From Sordaria brevicollis (Eukaryota; Ascomycota; Sordariomycetes; Sordariales; Sordariaceae), in contig JAUTDP010000007.1 of NCBI GenBank assembly GCA_033439795.1, forward strand, positions 1,984,001 to 2,048,000: a DNA stretch of 64,000 bases, given 5' to 3'. Both the position numbers and the translations under genes were made by a program. Under the pieces are notes generated by a model that was given only the letters and a program-made list of their open reading frames with translations, was not told where the DNA came from and searched no databases. Each line of letters begins with the position of its first letter. Positions within the stretch are counted from its first letter, which is position 1. Positions 10,913-24,129 of this stretch are shown one piece after another.

Positions 10913-11553
10913 TTTGGTGTGTCTATGTGTCTTTGTGGAATATTCGTTGCTTACTTGGGATGAAAGTGCTCTTGTTCGTTGTCGTATCAACTCGGCCCTC
11001 CATCGTATGACGCCGTTGACATCCACTTGGACATAACGACGGGATTGCAAGTGCGTTGCCTGCCGGGTGTCTACCCACTGTACGCGACAACACGACAGAG
11101 CACGCGACCACTGTAGCGACAGAGAACAACAACGGCAGTACCTACGGGCCCGAGCTCACGGCTCCCGGGATCCATGGCTTCCCCGCCCCCACTTCTCAGC
11201 CCAACAGCGCCCCCGGCAAGCGAGCGACTGTTTGGGAATTGGCACGCTGGAACAGGAAAGCCGCTGATGTGCTGTAGAAAGCTTGAATGTTCCACGCTCT
11301 TCTGACGGAAGCTTCCACAAGGCCCATCACGGACTCCATTTATTTTCTGGACAAACCACACCCTCCTCCCTTGTTGACATTGGGCGATCACGACCATAAC
11401 CCGTCTATCAACATACATATTCAGCCTGTACTTATCATCTGCTCTTTTCAAGAGCGCATTGCACGACTCTTTACGTCAAGCGAATCCGCGTGGCCTGGCT
11501 GTCAAGGTTCTCACTCCTGCATAATTGGATACAGTAGCAGCTAAACATCAACC
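10913..11553. other. Divergent promoter region of the glutaredoxin-like and CHORD genes
   Basis: About 640 bases between two divergent starts. Frames on both strands are short and without resemblance to known proteins. Regulatory sites cannot be named. Confidence 0.6.
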
Positions 11554-12733
11554 ATGTCCGAGGCCAAGAAGTGCGTCCATCAAGGTTGCCTCAAGGTCTA
11601 CACCGACCCCGAAGAGGTCTGCCGCTACCACCCTGGACCCCCCGTTTTCCACGAAGGCCAGAAGGGTAAGCAATGTTCTTACAGCATGACGGAGTGTAAA
11701 GATAACGCCGGCTGACGTACATGGCTCTGCTTAGGATGGAAGTGCTGCAAGCCGCGCGTGCTCACCTTCGAGGAGTTCATGGCCATTGAGCCTTGTACCG
11801 AGGGCAAGCACAGTACCACCGACCTTCCTCCCAAGATCGAGAAGAAGGAGGCCGATCCATCACTGCTCGAGGCTCAGGCCGCCAACGCCGCCGCCCCGCC
11901 ACCACCCCGTGCGCCCGTTCCCGTTGCGCAACATGCTCCTACCCCTCCGCCGCCGGCGCCAGAATCCGAGGATGACGAAGAAGGGATCGAGATTCCCGAC
12001 GGTCGTGTGTGCCGGAGAAAGGCCTGCGGCGCGACGTACAAGAAGGGTTCCAGCCGCGAGGGCGAAAAGTGTGTGCACCACCCCGGTGCCCCCATCTTCC
12101 ACGAGGGCAGCAAGGGGTACAGCTGCTGCAAGCGCCGCGTCCTCGAGTTTGACCAGTTCATGAAGATTGAGGGCTGCAAGACCAAGGATCGGCACTTGTT
12201 TGTCGGCAGCGGGAAGAAGGAGGCTGCTGCCGCTTCAGGAGGCGAGGAGATCTTGGAGACGGTCAGGTAAGTTCCGTTTGATATAGTGATGTTTCGCAGC
12301 CAAGGCCGAGCCAAGGATGGCTGTGTCCTGCAAACAATCTTTCCCATTTTCCTTCTCCTTGACATTGCCCTTTCACTGCAGCTCAACTGACCCGTGTTTG
12401 CTCTTTTACAGGACCGACTTCTACCAGACCCCTTCCTCGGTCATCGCATCTTTCTTCCTCAAGAAGATCAACAAGGACGTCGCCAAGGTCGAGTTCAAGC
12501 CCAACGCCATCGACCTGGATTTGCCCACGACAGACAGCCCCGTAAAACGGTACAAGACGGAGGTGTCGCTCTTTGGACCCATCGTCCCTGACAAATCAAG
12601 CTACAAGATTCTCGGCACCAAGCTGGAGGTTACTTTGTGGAAGGCAGACGGCAGCTCTTGGCCGGTTCTACGCAGCGATGACCGGCATACGGGTGAGATT
12701 ATCCAGGTTGGCCGAGCCGGAAGGGCGCAGTAA
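11554..12733 (+). CDS. CHORD- and CS-domain protein (Hsp90 co-chaperone, CHP1/Rar1-related)
   Basis: Exons 11554-11665, 11735-12266 and 12412-12733 give 321 residues. CHORD I starts at KKCVHQGCLKVY and runs to about residue 68; its Cys/His pattern (C-x4-C, CRYHPG, FHEG, WKCC) should hold two zinc ions. A Pro/Ala-rich linker follows (about 80-125). CHORD II spans about 129-191 with VCRRKACGATY, CVHHPG, FHEG, YSCCKRR. The C-terminal CS domain (about 217-305) starts with TDFYQTPSSVIASFFLKKI and ends near KLEVTLWKADGSSWPVL, as in p23/Sgt1. Proteins of this layout bind the Hsp90 ATPase domain with Sgt1; plant Rar1 lacks the CS domain, animal CHORDC1 has it. Introns are GT-AG, 69 and 145 bases. The N-terminal start is the first ATG before the first zinc ligand. 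Confidence 0.94.
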
Positions 12734-15700
12734 TTGAACGCACCAGGGAGGTATCGGACTAGAAGGAGGAAGAAAAAAGAGCGAGGGAACTAAGCTTACC
12801 AGGCCCCCATTGATCGTGCCTCGAAATTTCCGCTCCGTGTTGTTGTTTGTTTTCGCCGAGAACGCCGCCAAGGGACGGGACACGGAAGAGGTCAGCTTTA
12901 GGTCCCGATCAATACTGCGGTGCAAGACGGCCTGGGAGCACAACCACCGGCAGAGCACAGTGTCGCTCAGAAGCCAAGGACGACGCCATAGACGCACGAG
13001 GTTATAGAAGCGCGCTGATTTTCACCACTCCGGTTTCAAAAGCGATAATCAAGGTAGGGGAGAAAGACATGGATATTGGATTTCGGCAGCTATGCGGAGT
13101 GTGGAGGTAGGTTTGGAGGCCGCCCTCCGAAGGCCAAGGACGGGAAGGACCCGGCGCAAATTATACCAAGAAAGGACAAGACGTTGGAGTAAGACCGGAA
13201 GCTACACTAGAAGATAACAGGTAATAAAAAGTCTGTCTTGGGTAGAAGACTCTACTGATGTGATAGGGATCAGCAATATTGGTTACGTGCAAGTCCAAGA
13301 ATATGCGAATATGCGAATACCTGCACCCTGGTCACGTCACAACCACATCCAGCCTTACGCCCTCAGTCTAGCCCGTTCCAAAACGGAATGGCCAACACTT
13401 GCCGTGAGAAGGATTCTGGTTTTTCGATCGGGTGCTGTACGCGGCCTGGCTCTTGGCTTTATCTCGGCCGTTGCTTGGCCCTCCTTGGCTTGTCTGGGAT
13501 TTGATATGTTGGGCTCGGATCTCGTTAGCGGTGAGATCGGCCACATAGACCGTGGCTGGGTTGGGTTGGGATTTTAGATTACCATGTTTGAGGGAAAGGG
13601 AAGCAAGGAGGAAGCCAAGAAGTGTCAGGAGTCATCATGATATCCAGCCGATCACACGCCTTCTTTGGAAATCCGAAGCTTCGTTTCATTCACCTACCCT
13701 AGTCTCCTCTTTTTTTTCTCAAAATGCCTAATATGGATACAGAATGACGAGAAAAGACAAGGGACGAATGGAAAGGCAAAGGATCGGAAAGAAGATTTAC
13801 CTCTTTGGTAACATCTAACCTAGGTTGTCTTTATGTAACTTCAGCCGCCTCTTGGCTTCGGCTTATCCATATCTATGAATGGATGGGAATGAGCGTACCA
13901 CGAAGTACGTACACGGCAGTTACACTACATACACTCCGTATCACACCCCCATTCTTCCCCTTCCTGTATTTGGATCTCTCTGCCGCAGTAGATCCATAAC
14001 GGAGAAGCATAGGCCATGGAGAAGACGGAGAGAGAAAGCCAAGCTTGTGACGGGAAGGGACAAGCATCAACAAGCTCAAACAACCAGCTATGGTCCACAC
14101 ACACACACACCCAGCACAACCATAAACAGTCTTGCATCTTGCATGTGCACAGCCTCAATGATCTCCCACTGCATCTTGTCACTGTCACCGTCATCAATCG
14201 AGAGTCAACTCAAATCCAGTACCTACGGTAGATCTCCCCCTCCTCCTCCCTCGGTCCTTCTCCCGCTTGATTATCCTTGCTTACATATGATAGCTCTTGT
14301 GGATGTTTACTTACCCGCTCATGGTCCGTCTACCGTAGAAACTCGATAAACTGGTAATCCTCTAATGTAGGAAAATCAGGGTAGTTTGCCAGATAGTAGG
14401 GATAGGGTACACTATACCTAATGTGCTCATCTAACGCCTGTTTCCCCCGATGAGAGGAATAGTACCAAGACCTTATTCGACCACCTCCGGGCTACCAACA
14501 CACTGCACCACCTTAACACACATACATTTATGTGCAGAACAACGGACTTCTACTTCTACAGAACTGTGCGTTTCCTGGCAGAAAACCCTTACATTCTACC
14601 TATGTTTGCCTAAGCGGTTTACCAGTTTGTCGAGTTTCTACGGTATCTGCCCGTTTCCCTTCAGTTTCTTCCCACTTCCATTTCCTTACCCGGACTCCGA
14701 CTGGTTGCAGCTGCACATACCTTGGAACGCTTCCACCGTTCTACCTAACCCCCACGATAACCGCCCCCTTAAGAACAGGAGCGGGAAAGCAAAAGAGGGA
14801 AAGCCACCCCCTGATCGCCGGTCAACAATGCAGCCAGGGCAGCCAGTCCGGCCCTTGTTCCCTATTCTTTCTTTCTTTGTTCTCTGCTTATCGATTATGT
14901 TGATACCCCCCACGTATGTCTTTTTATGTAGGGTATTGTCTATCCTAACTCCCGACGACCTCGGTTTTGCTTGTGATGGTTTTAGAGCGTTGATAAAGGG
15001 AGCTATTGGCTTTGGTTTCAACACTCTACTACTACACAGTGACAGACTAAGCTTAGTGTGGATGTCTGTCTCTAGGTAAGGAGGTAAGTTTAAGGTGCTT
15101 GTTTCACGAACTACACCCAAGCTTTTTCATTTCCCAAGGAAAGAAAGCTTGATGGGGTGGTATTTTTGTAGATATGCATCCGCTGAAATAGGGACAAATA
15201 TGCGCGCTTTGGCTTGGCTTGGCCTTGGCTGCTACATACATAATGGAGGGTATGGTAATCCGTTCCCCGTGATCGGACACGGGACTTCATTTGGACTACA
15301 TACCGTTCTCTTCTTATTGCATTGTGATTTTTGTCTAGACTTGACGGACACAGAACTTGAGCAATGTGTTTACCCGTCCGTCTTCTTATCTCTGAAGCCA
15401 AAGACACTGCAACTATGACGACTATGTGTCTCATTAAAACCACCCTATCACTTGTCTCAGCTGGACCACGCGGACGGTTTCGTTGGAATGTAATGGCATG
15501 CGCCGAGCAACGGCGGGTTTTACACACACACATTGATTTAAGTGAGCCAAGATCTTTGTGTTCTCTATGTCTGAGACCGGAAGAAGGGGGCCAAGATCTT
15601 GTATTACTTTGTGTGTGTCTATCTGTCTTTCTGTCTATCTGCCGTGTGTGAAATCTTGCCTTGGAAATGGATAGTGTCTTGGGAACTGGTTGAAGTGTCA

Positions 15701-16104
15701 ACTTTTCTTGAAGCCCGGTTAAAATCATCCGGTGCCATAGAGGATGGAAGTTGGGACGAACTGTGTCCAAGTTGAGGTCCGAAGTTGGGATGAAAATGAA
15801 GTGCGGAATCCGTTGTAACGTACGGACCTGATGAACGGGACAGTCCTTTGACAAGAGTGATCGACTCGACTATCAATGGAGCTCTCAAACATCTAGTGTA
15901 TGTATGCACCCCAGACTTTTCGAAGACTCCTCTTTCCCCACCATCTTAGCGTTATGGAGTTAATCCTAACTACTGTGTGTAAGTCTCAGACGTCAAAACA
16001 CCAAACCTATAATTCAAAACCAAAGGAACTCCACCAAAGAGGCAAAAACACAATTTGCGGGGGATCAACCTGGTTTCCATATATGTCTTCTTCTCCAAAA
16101 TCGA
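12734..16104. other. Gene-free stretch flanking the RIP island
   Basis: 3.4 kb without a supported gene. The base composition is normal, and CpA/TpG are present, so it has not been hit by RIP. It contains a CA run at 14,098-14,112 and a GTGTGTGTCTATCTGTC-like simple repeat near 15,610. Long open frames (209 codons plus at 14,450; 247 codons minus at 15,111) have the Ser/Thr/Leu-rich composition of translated non-coding DNA and resemble no protein I know. Confidence 0.6.
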
Positions 16105-16161
16105 TCGCTGTGTGTTGAAAACGACTAGCCAGTCCCCACTTCGCACAGGCACCCCCCTTTA
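16105..16161 (+). repeat. Left terminal inverted repeat of the RIP island
   Basis: 57 bases matching 44,530-44,586 in reverse complement with a single difference. The inner half includes AGTCCCCACTTCGCACAGG followed by a run of Cs. It still contains intact CpA dinucleotides, so it is not RIP-mutated although heavy RIP starts within about 50 bases. A TA dinucleotide in the middle (16,126-16,127) may be the actual insertion target. Confidence 0.9.
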
Positions 16162-18842
16162 TAGATACATATGTAAAATCTATCTATACGTGACAACCTT
16201 AAACCTTCCAATATATATATTTTAATTAATTTTGAGGGTATTTATACTCTAATTACTATATTTTATTCGTATGGATACCTTTAATCGAATAAGATTAATA
16301 TTAAGGGATTTTAGTTAACCCGCTAGTTTATTTAGAGTCCGTTTTGTATTTGGTACCGCTGCCCCCGCTCCCGCTATACCTTTTAAGAAACGCGCCGCCG
16401 ATAATAATAATGATAATAATAATAGCGACTACCGACGTTCGAAACGGTTGTTATAGCCTAGCGCCTATTTAAGAGAAATTAACGCCGAATTTAAAAGTAG
16501 AGGGGAATAAAATAAAGGGGATAAAAATAGGGATAGGGATAAGGATGACGAAAAGACCTTAGGAAGATTAATACTTATTCGACCCTATATTATTTTTAAA
16601 AATAATAATAAGAATAAAAAAACGATTATTAAATTAAAGAGGAATATTATTATTAGTTATATTATTTTTAGTTTAAAGGTCAAATTTAAAATACCCGTTC
16701 CCTCCTTTTCGATCGTTCCTTCTTTTTCAACCGCCCCCCCTCTTCGATTATAATTTTAACTTCGTCGTTTTTAATTTAACGTAAGCGTAAATACAATTAA
16801 CGGTATAATAAAAGAGGAAGATTATAATAAATAATAGTAAAATTAATAAAACGAAATCGAGATTATTAAGGTAATACTTCGTATTGTACCCTCTCTTCGG
16901 TTTATTAGAAAATCGTATAAGTTAATTTCGGTGCCCCTAACGCCGCCGCCGATTTTAAATTTTTTGAATATTTTATTTATATATAATATTTAATAGGTAA
17001 TAAATATATAATTCAACTATTTATTAATTAAGTTTAGTAAATTGCCTACTTTCGTTTCGAACGACCGCGTCCTTATTAAAAGAGATTTTAATAGTACCGT
17101 TAATATTAATAACGATTCTAGTACCCTTAATTTTATTTTATTAGGTCGAGTACGAGAGGTCGAAAATAGTATTATAAATATTATTTATAATAAGTACGAA
17201 TTTTTAAGTATAGATTTTATTATTTTTATATAATACGTAAATTAGTCGGTTAGTATATTAAAAATAATTAGGAATAGGAAAAGTATAACGCTATTTTAAT
17301 TACGCGTTTTATTTAAGAAGGATAATTTAATTATACCGTTTAAATTTTATAATATTATTAAAATATTACGTAATTTATTTAAGGAGCCCGTTAAATAGTA
17401 TTTTATTATAATTATTATTTATTTTCGTATAATTAAAGGATTTTAACGGTAAAATATTATTTCTATTATAAGTATATTAATACTTTTTAGAATTACCTCT
17501 TTTATTAAAAAATTCGCGTAATTATAATTACAATCGTAATTATAGCTTCGTTAATTTTCCTCCTTACGCTAATCCTTTATATTTATTACGCCCGTTATCG
17601 CCGGCTTTAATATTCTTATTAATAATTCTAAATAATCGACCGTATTTATTAATACCGTTAAATTAACCATTATATTTAAATCGAATAAGAAAAAGACTAT
17701 AATTAATTCGATAGTAGAGGAATTTATAGCGTACTATATATATAATTGTAAAGAGGTACGTAAAGGTAAAGAAGTAATTAATTTAATATATAAGGATTTA
17801 GGTAAGGTATAAGGGTATAATAAAAGTCGTAAATATAAAAATTATTATAAAGGTAGCGAATATAATTAATATTTTCTTTTTTTTAATTCTAAATATTATT
17901 ACCCGTTAAATATAAAAGATTTTATCGATTAGGTATATATTATTATTTATAAGCGCGTTATTACAAATTAGCCTTTAGCTTTTATTATAATACGTTGGTT
18001 CGATTTTAAATACGAATCCTCTTCCTCCGGTACGTAAATAGTTTAATAGTTAAATTTATAGCCATTTTAATAGTATATATTATATAGCGTACCGGGGTCG
18101 AAGCGCGGTAGCGGCGGGATAGGATATATATTTATACCCTAAATTTTTAATATTTTTTTTTAAAATAGTTATTAGGGTAGTAATAATAATAATATAATGT
18201 TAATTATAACCCCTATAACTTTTATTAATATTAGTAATATAGGTATAAGTAATATAGGTATAGTAATTAAGCTTACCCTATTTACTTTACTTATTACGAC
18301 CGCGACCGTAATTAATTCCTACGTTAGTAATAGTCGAATTAATAATAACGACCCTTTACCTTCTTCCCTTTTACCTTTATTATTATTAAATAAATTATTA
18401 GAGTCCTTTATTATTAATTTTATAAAGTAGTTGATATTTCGATACGCACTTAGAATTAACGAAAACTAGGGTTTACGTAATACGTTATTTAATATTTAAA
18501 AATCCTTTATATCCGGTCGGCTTTCCTTCTACTATACGTACGATTTCCTTAAATAGTAGTATTTTGCCTATAGGGTTGATAAGGGTATTTATATAGTAAT
18601 TAAGAAGGGGATTAAAGAATTTCTCTATTTTAAAAGGGATTATATATAGCGGTCGTTATTATTATTACTATTATTATTATTATTATTACGGGCGGTACTA
18701 ATTCCCCTACTATTATAACGCAAGGTTATTTTAGCACCCTAAATTATAGACCCTAAATTCTTATTATAGGGTAAATCCTATCCGTTTATTATTTTTTTAT
18801 AATTATATTTTACTAACTATCGTATTTATTAAATTCGTCTAT
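16162..18842. other. RIP-mutated DNA of unknown origin inside the left end
   Basis: AT-rich with frequent TpA, surviving CpG and almost no CpA or TpG. A plus-strand frame at about 17,600-18,030 is coding-like: it is interrupted almost only by TAA/TAG codons of the kind made from CAA or TGG by RIP, with Lys/Ile/Asn-rich text. I could not assign it to a family. It could be a second gene of the outer transposon or a separate older insertion. Confidence 0.5.
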
Positions 18843-19089
18843 TGTCAAATAGCATAAGCTCACAACGTGAAGTCCTTGATGAACTGGATGATTATGGAAT
18901 ACGATAATTTAATTTAGGAGAAAGATTGAGTTAAGGTTCGACTTCTCGGCTATTTATTTATATATAGGAGTCAATTCGGGTCGTCCCTAACCCGACTCTT
19001 ACGATATTAGAAGAAAAAGAAGGTAAATTTATAACCAATTTAATATCGAATTGTAGTTCGTTTCGACCTATTCCTTTCTTCCCTTTATA
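18843..19089 (-). repeat. LTR of element A (left copy, 3' LTR in element orientation)
   Basis: 247 bases, aligning to 29,952-30,195. Its first 60 bases (TGTCAAATAGCATAAGC...) still contain several CpA and TpG, whereas the right copy has TpA at the same places. The differences are almost all C-T or G-A, as expected from RIP rather than ageing. A purine-rich AGAGGGTAA directly precedes it on the minus strand, a candidate polypurine tract. Confidence 0.88.
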
Positions 19090-21734
19090 ATTACCCTCTA
19101 CGTTAATTTACTACCGTCCTGGTAATTCGTTTAAATATATACCCTTATTACCTACTTACCCAAATTCCGAATTTTATATTATTTATCCTTTATAGGTTAA
19201 TTTAATTATTTACTTCTTTAATACCGTACCCGGTAATTTAAACGACGATTTTATTAACGTTATTATATATATTATTTCTATAAATTTCGAATTCCTAATT
19301 AGCGAACGGGTTATTAGCGATATATACGAATACTTTACTGTTATAATTATAAACGTTGCGGACGTTCTATTTATTATTATTAATATTTTGGGTTTAAAGG
19401 CGGTTATCGATTATAATTATTTTAAAATTAACTTAAGTATAAATTAAATCGGCGTAGGAATATTATTTAATTAAGTTATATAATCCTTTAGGGGTACGGT
19501 CCTTTATTATATTTTAAATAATTTAGTGATATTTATCGGCCTATTTATAATTATTAAAACGTAAATAATTTATTAATATTAATTTAAGCGTTTATTTTTA
19601 TTTTTTAACGCCGTCCTTAAAGTAATTAATTTCTTCTTATTAATTTTTATTTTACTCTTTAAAGTGTTTAATCCGCTTAATTAATTTATTAAGCGCCTTT
19701 TAATCGTAATTCGGGGTCGTATTTATAATTAATTTAAATAGAAATTAAATTCTAATATAATTATAATTAAAAAGGATATATTATAGGGTCGAAATAATTC
19801 GGCTAATTATAATTATATTAAAAAATTTATTTATAATTGGAATAGTATTTATATTAGAAGCCTTCTTACTACGAATAAAACGGTTATTAAAATCGATTAT
19901 ATTTATATTTAAATTTTAATTTAATTTAAAATTCGGCGACGAATTTATTTTAAAAGACGAGTCTATAATTGAGGAGGATTTAAACCGCTTAAAGGTCCTA
20001 GGGTTAAAATTGGAAACGGATTATCTCTTTTTAATTATATAATCGGCGGTAAAAATTTTAGCGAAATTAATCGATTTAATTAGGGTATTTTAAATAGGTA
20101 TAATAATTCGAATCGGAGGGGCGGTGAAATCTTTAGGCTCGATATAGCCCGTAGTATTAAAAATATTAGGGATTTTAATTCCTAATATCGTTAAAGTATT
20201 TAAAAAAATAATTTTATTAATTTAAGGAATTAAATTGGGCTTAATTATATCGACGGGTTTATTAATAATATTATTAAGCGACGAATTATTAAAGATAATA
20301 TTATACGGAATAACGGGCTATTTAATTAAAATAATTTATAATTTGCTATTTAAAAGTAGGTTTAATTTCTCGAATGCGCTAATTTAAAGTTATTTAACGG
20401 GGGTTAATCCCTTTATAATAAACGTTAATTTAAATTTGGTATAATATATATTAATTTAAATTCTTTTGGGCTCGGCCTTTAAATCGGTATTAGAAATAAT
20501 TTCGTCGAATTCGGCCGGGGCTATATTCTTTTTTATTTAATCCTTAAATTTATTAATGTTCTCTTTATAAATATTTTATTTAATTTAGAATTCGGAATTT
20601 TAGTAGGTGAGGTATTTCTATATAATAGTGAAAGCTTTATTATTTATATCCTCTTTAATAATAATATTAATATCGAAATTAGTATCGAATTAGTATATTT
20701 GGACGTATTTTTCTAAAACGAAGTTTAAAAGAGGTTTAGTGTATTATTTATAATTTTTAAATATTTTAGTATCCTATTCGTATTAAATTAATCTAAGGTT
20801 CGTTTTATATTAGCGTACGTAGAAAAGTATTTTATAAACTTCTATACCGGTTTTTTTATTCCGTTTATTCTATTTGCGGAAAGATTTAAACGATTTTATA
20901 ATTTAGTATACTACGGTTATTATAATTTAAATAATAATATTTAGTTTATGGGGTAAATTTCCTATAATTTCTATAGGGTAAATTCTATTTTTAATCGCGC
21001 CCAAAAATTTAATAATTTCTTTATAATATTTCGTTTATAAGATTTAAGAATTATTAATTACGTAAATAATTAGGATTATTTCGGTTCGCTTTCTATTATT
21101 ATTATAAAAATCGTAAAAAATCTTATTTTAATTAAATTATAAGCCTTTAAAGACGTTCGAATTTTAATTCGGTTTACCCGGAATATAATTGGCCTGGCTT
21201 AAAATACGTTAATTTTTTTAATTTTATATTTCGTAAATCGTTTTTATAATATTGGAAATAAGAAGGTTAAAAATAATAGGATTATTATTATATATATAAG
21301 TAGTAAAGCGGTGCGAATATACCGGTTTATTTTAATTCGGTATAATTAAATCGTTTATAATAATTATTATAATAATTAATTTTAAATCGTAGATTTATTT
21401 TAATTGTATAATTTAATTAAAGTATTTAAAAATAGGAAGAAATTTAGCCGAGGGTTAATTTATATACGTTAAATATTATAGGGTGGGTCGTATTACGGTT
21501 TATATATAGTAAATAATTAATATTTAATTATTTTATCGATTTAAGATAAATTAAGTTTAAGGAAGGAAAGTACGTCCAATTTCCTTTTTAAATAGTATAT
21601 TATTTAAATACTATAGGTTAATACGGCTAAATCCGGTTCTTCGGGTTTTTTTAATTAATTAGGTTAAATAGGGAATTACGCTTTATATTCTTTAATTAAT
21701 TGCCGGCTATTTTCTATAAAGCCTTTTTTTCCAA

Positions 21735-21835
21735 TTATATTATAAAGTTCCTAAATATTCGATTCGTAGTTATAGTCTTTTTATTTTACTTTATAGTCGA
21801 TAAATAGTCTATTCTTTATTTAAACCGTTCGCTAT
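21735..21835 (-). pseudogene. Chromodomain relic of element A
   Basis: On the minus strand the frame shows R-L-F-I-D-Y-K-V-K, a TAG, then K-D-Y-N-Y-E-S-N-I, a TAG, then E-L-Y-N-I-I-G. Both TAGs fall where chromodomains have Trp (YxVKWK and NTWEP), so single G-to-A changes explain them. Chromodomains at the integrase C-terminus define the chromovirus clade of Ty3/gypsy and direct insertion to heterochromatin. Confidence 0.75.
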
Positions 21836-24129
21836 TTTAATAATTATTTTATTTTATAAAAGTAGAATTAATTATTATTTTTTTCGATAAATATACGATC
21901 CGACTTATCGTTCCCCTTTTTACCGAATAAATTTTCGCCTTTAGGGTATTTATAAAAATATATTAAGGAAATTACTTTATAAATCCTTTACGTTTTTAAT
22001 ATATCGAATTCGTAAGTTAAATTATTAATTTTATATATTATTTTAAAAGGGTTAATTCGTTATTAACCGAATTTTCGTAAAAATTCGCTTACGGGGTTAT
22101 ACCCTTTATAAAATTAGATTATTATTTTATTTCCAATTTTAAAGGATAAAGGCCGGTATAATTCGTTATATAGGAATTTATATTTTATAGTGGCCTAATT
22201 TAGGGCGTCGTTAACTTTTTAGTTATATAACTTTTATATTGTTTTAAGGTTGCAATTTTTTAAATTTTGTAATTTAATAAGGTTTAAAATAGTATTAGGC
22301 TTAAAACCGAATATTAATTCGTTCGGGATTAAATTTAATAGGGTAAATAGGGAATTATTTATATTATATTAAAATACTAATAAAATATTAAATTAAAATA
22401 TATCGAAGTTTTTAACGGTATAATATTTAATAGTAAATTTTACTTTCTAATTTCTCTTTTCGTTTTTTCTATTAATTTAGGAATATTATACCGTAATATA
22501 TATTAATTTATAATTTAATTTATTAAATATAATTTTCTAAATTTCGGATAAGAATTTTAAATTTCGATCGCTAATTATTACGCGGAATAAGCCCTAGTCG
22601 TAAAATAATAATATCGTTACGAATTTCTTTATTTAATCTTTCGTTAAATAAATTATTTTCTTTAAAATTAGGATAACCTTTTTATTAAAAGTATAAACGA
22701 CCGTTATAAACGAATCGAAATTTTTTCTTCCTTATATCGTCGACGTATAAAATTATTTAAGTAAGCCTATTATAAAATCGATATAAATTATATAATATAA
22801 AATTAATTTAGGGATTATAGGTTAGAATTAATTCAAAGAATCGTTTTATAATTTATTTTTAATTCGTTATATTTAGTGTAATAGGAAATATATATTTTAA
22901 ATTAGTATAATAGCCGTAGGATCGATAAACCCTTTAATTCTTTCGTTATTTAGGATAGGTTAAAGTAATATTTATCGTTATAAATTACTTTAAAAATTAA
23001 TTTAAAATAATTATACGGTATATATAATTAAATTGCGCCGTTATATACTTTATAATATAGTAGGCTATTTTTAGAGAATTAATATTTAAAATATTAATTT
23101 TTAGGGAAATTATAGTGCGTACTTCTTTCGGCGTAGAGTTTTAATTTTTTTATAACCCGGGAATAGTAAACGTCTTCTATATAATTTTTAACGAAATCCG
23201 CTTTAATTTCGTCTATTATTTAAATATAAATTAAATATATAGAATTTTTTTATATATTGTTTAATTCGCTAACCTTTAGGTCGGAGTAGGGTACTTTAAA
23301 TAGTAATTAGGATAGGGTATTTAAAATTACGTTAATTTTATTAGGGATATATTATATATCGAAATCGAATTAGAATAGGTAAATTAAAATTATAATTAGT
23401 TTTAAATTAAATTTAGTTAAGTCTATTATTTTTAAAGAAATTTAGTGGACGATATTAACGGTTATTTTATAATTAGTAAAGATAATTATTAATTTATAAT
23501 ATAATTGAATAATTTATTTTATTATTTTATAAATTTATATAAAGTAAACGACTTCGAATTTTATAAATTAATACCGCTTTTTAGCGTTCGAAAGCCGCTT
23601 ATTATAAAATATAATCGGTTTAATATCCGTAATAAAGAAAAATTTATTATTTTAAGAATTATTTTTTAAATAAAAGATAATTAGGCTAAAATTAAATTCG
23701 AATAATATATTAATTTTATAGAATATTTAATAATTTAAGTAATAATAGAAAAGGATTTACTCTTTATAAAATTAATTTTATAAAATTTTAAAAGCTTTTT
23801 TCTTTTATTAAGTAAATTTAAAAGTAATTATCTTCGTAAACTTCTAGCGGACGGGTTAGCTTTTATTCTTTAATATCTTCTTTTCTACTTTAATTTATAT
23901 TATAAACGTAATTTTATAATCTTTAAACGGTCCTACCTTTTAAATAAATTAAAGTACGAATTTTTTAAAGAAATTATTAATATTAATATAGCGTTTAAAA
24001 TTAATTAAATCGGTAAATATTTTAATATCCCGAATTGCGGTAATTTAATCTTCGGTTATTATTAGGCCGAATATTAATATTTTATAGTTTAAAAGACGAA
24101 TTAATAGGTAGGTTACGAATAATTTCTTT

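Noticed and set aside
14450..15079. 209-codon plus-strand open frame
   Set aside because: Ser/Thr/Leu/Pro-rich text without any recognisable domain, overlapped by a 144-codon frame on the other strand.
15111..15854. 247-codon minus-strand open frame
   Set aside because: No intron pattern, domain or resemblance. The composition is that of translated simple-sequence DNA, and the competing plus-strand frames are equally long.
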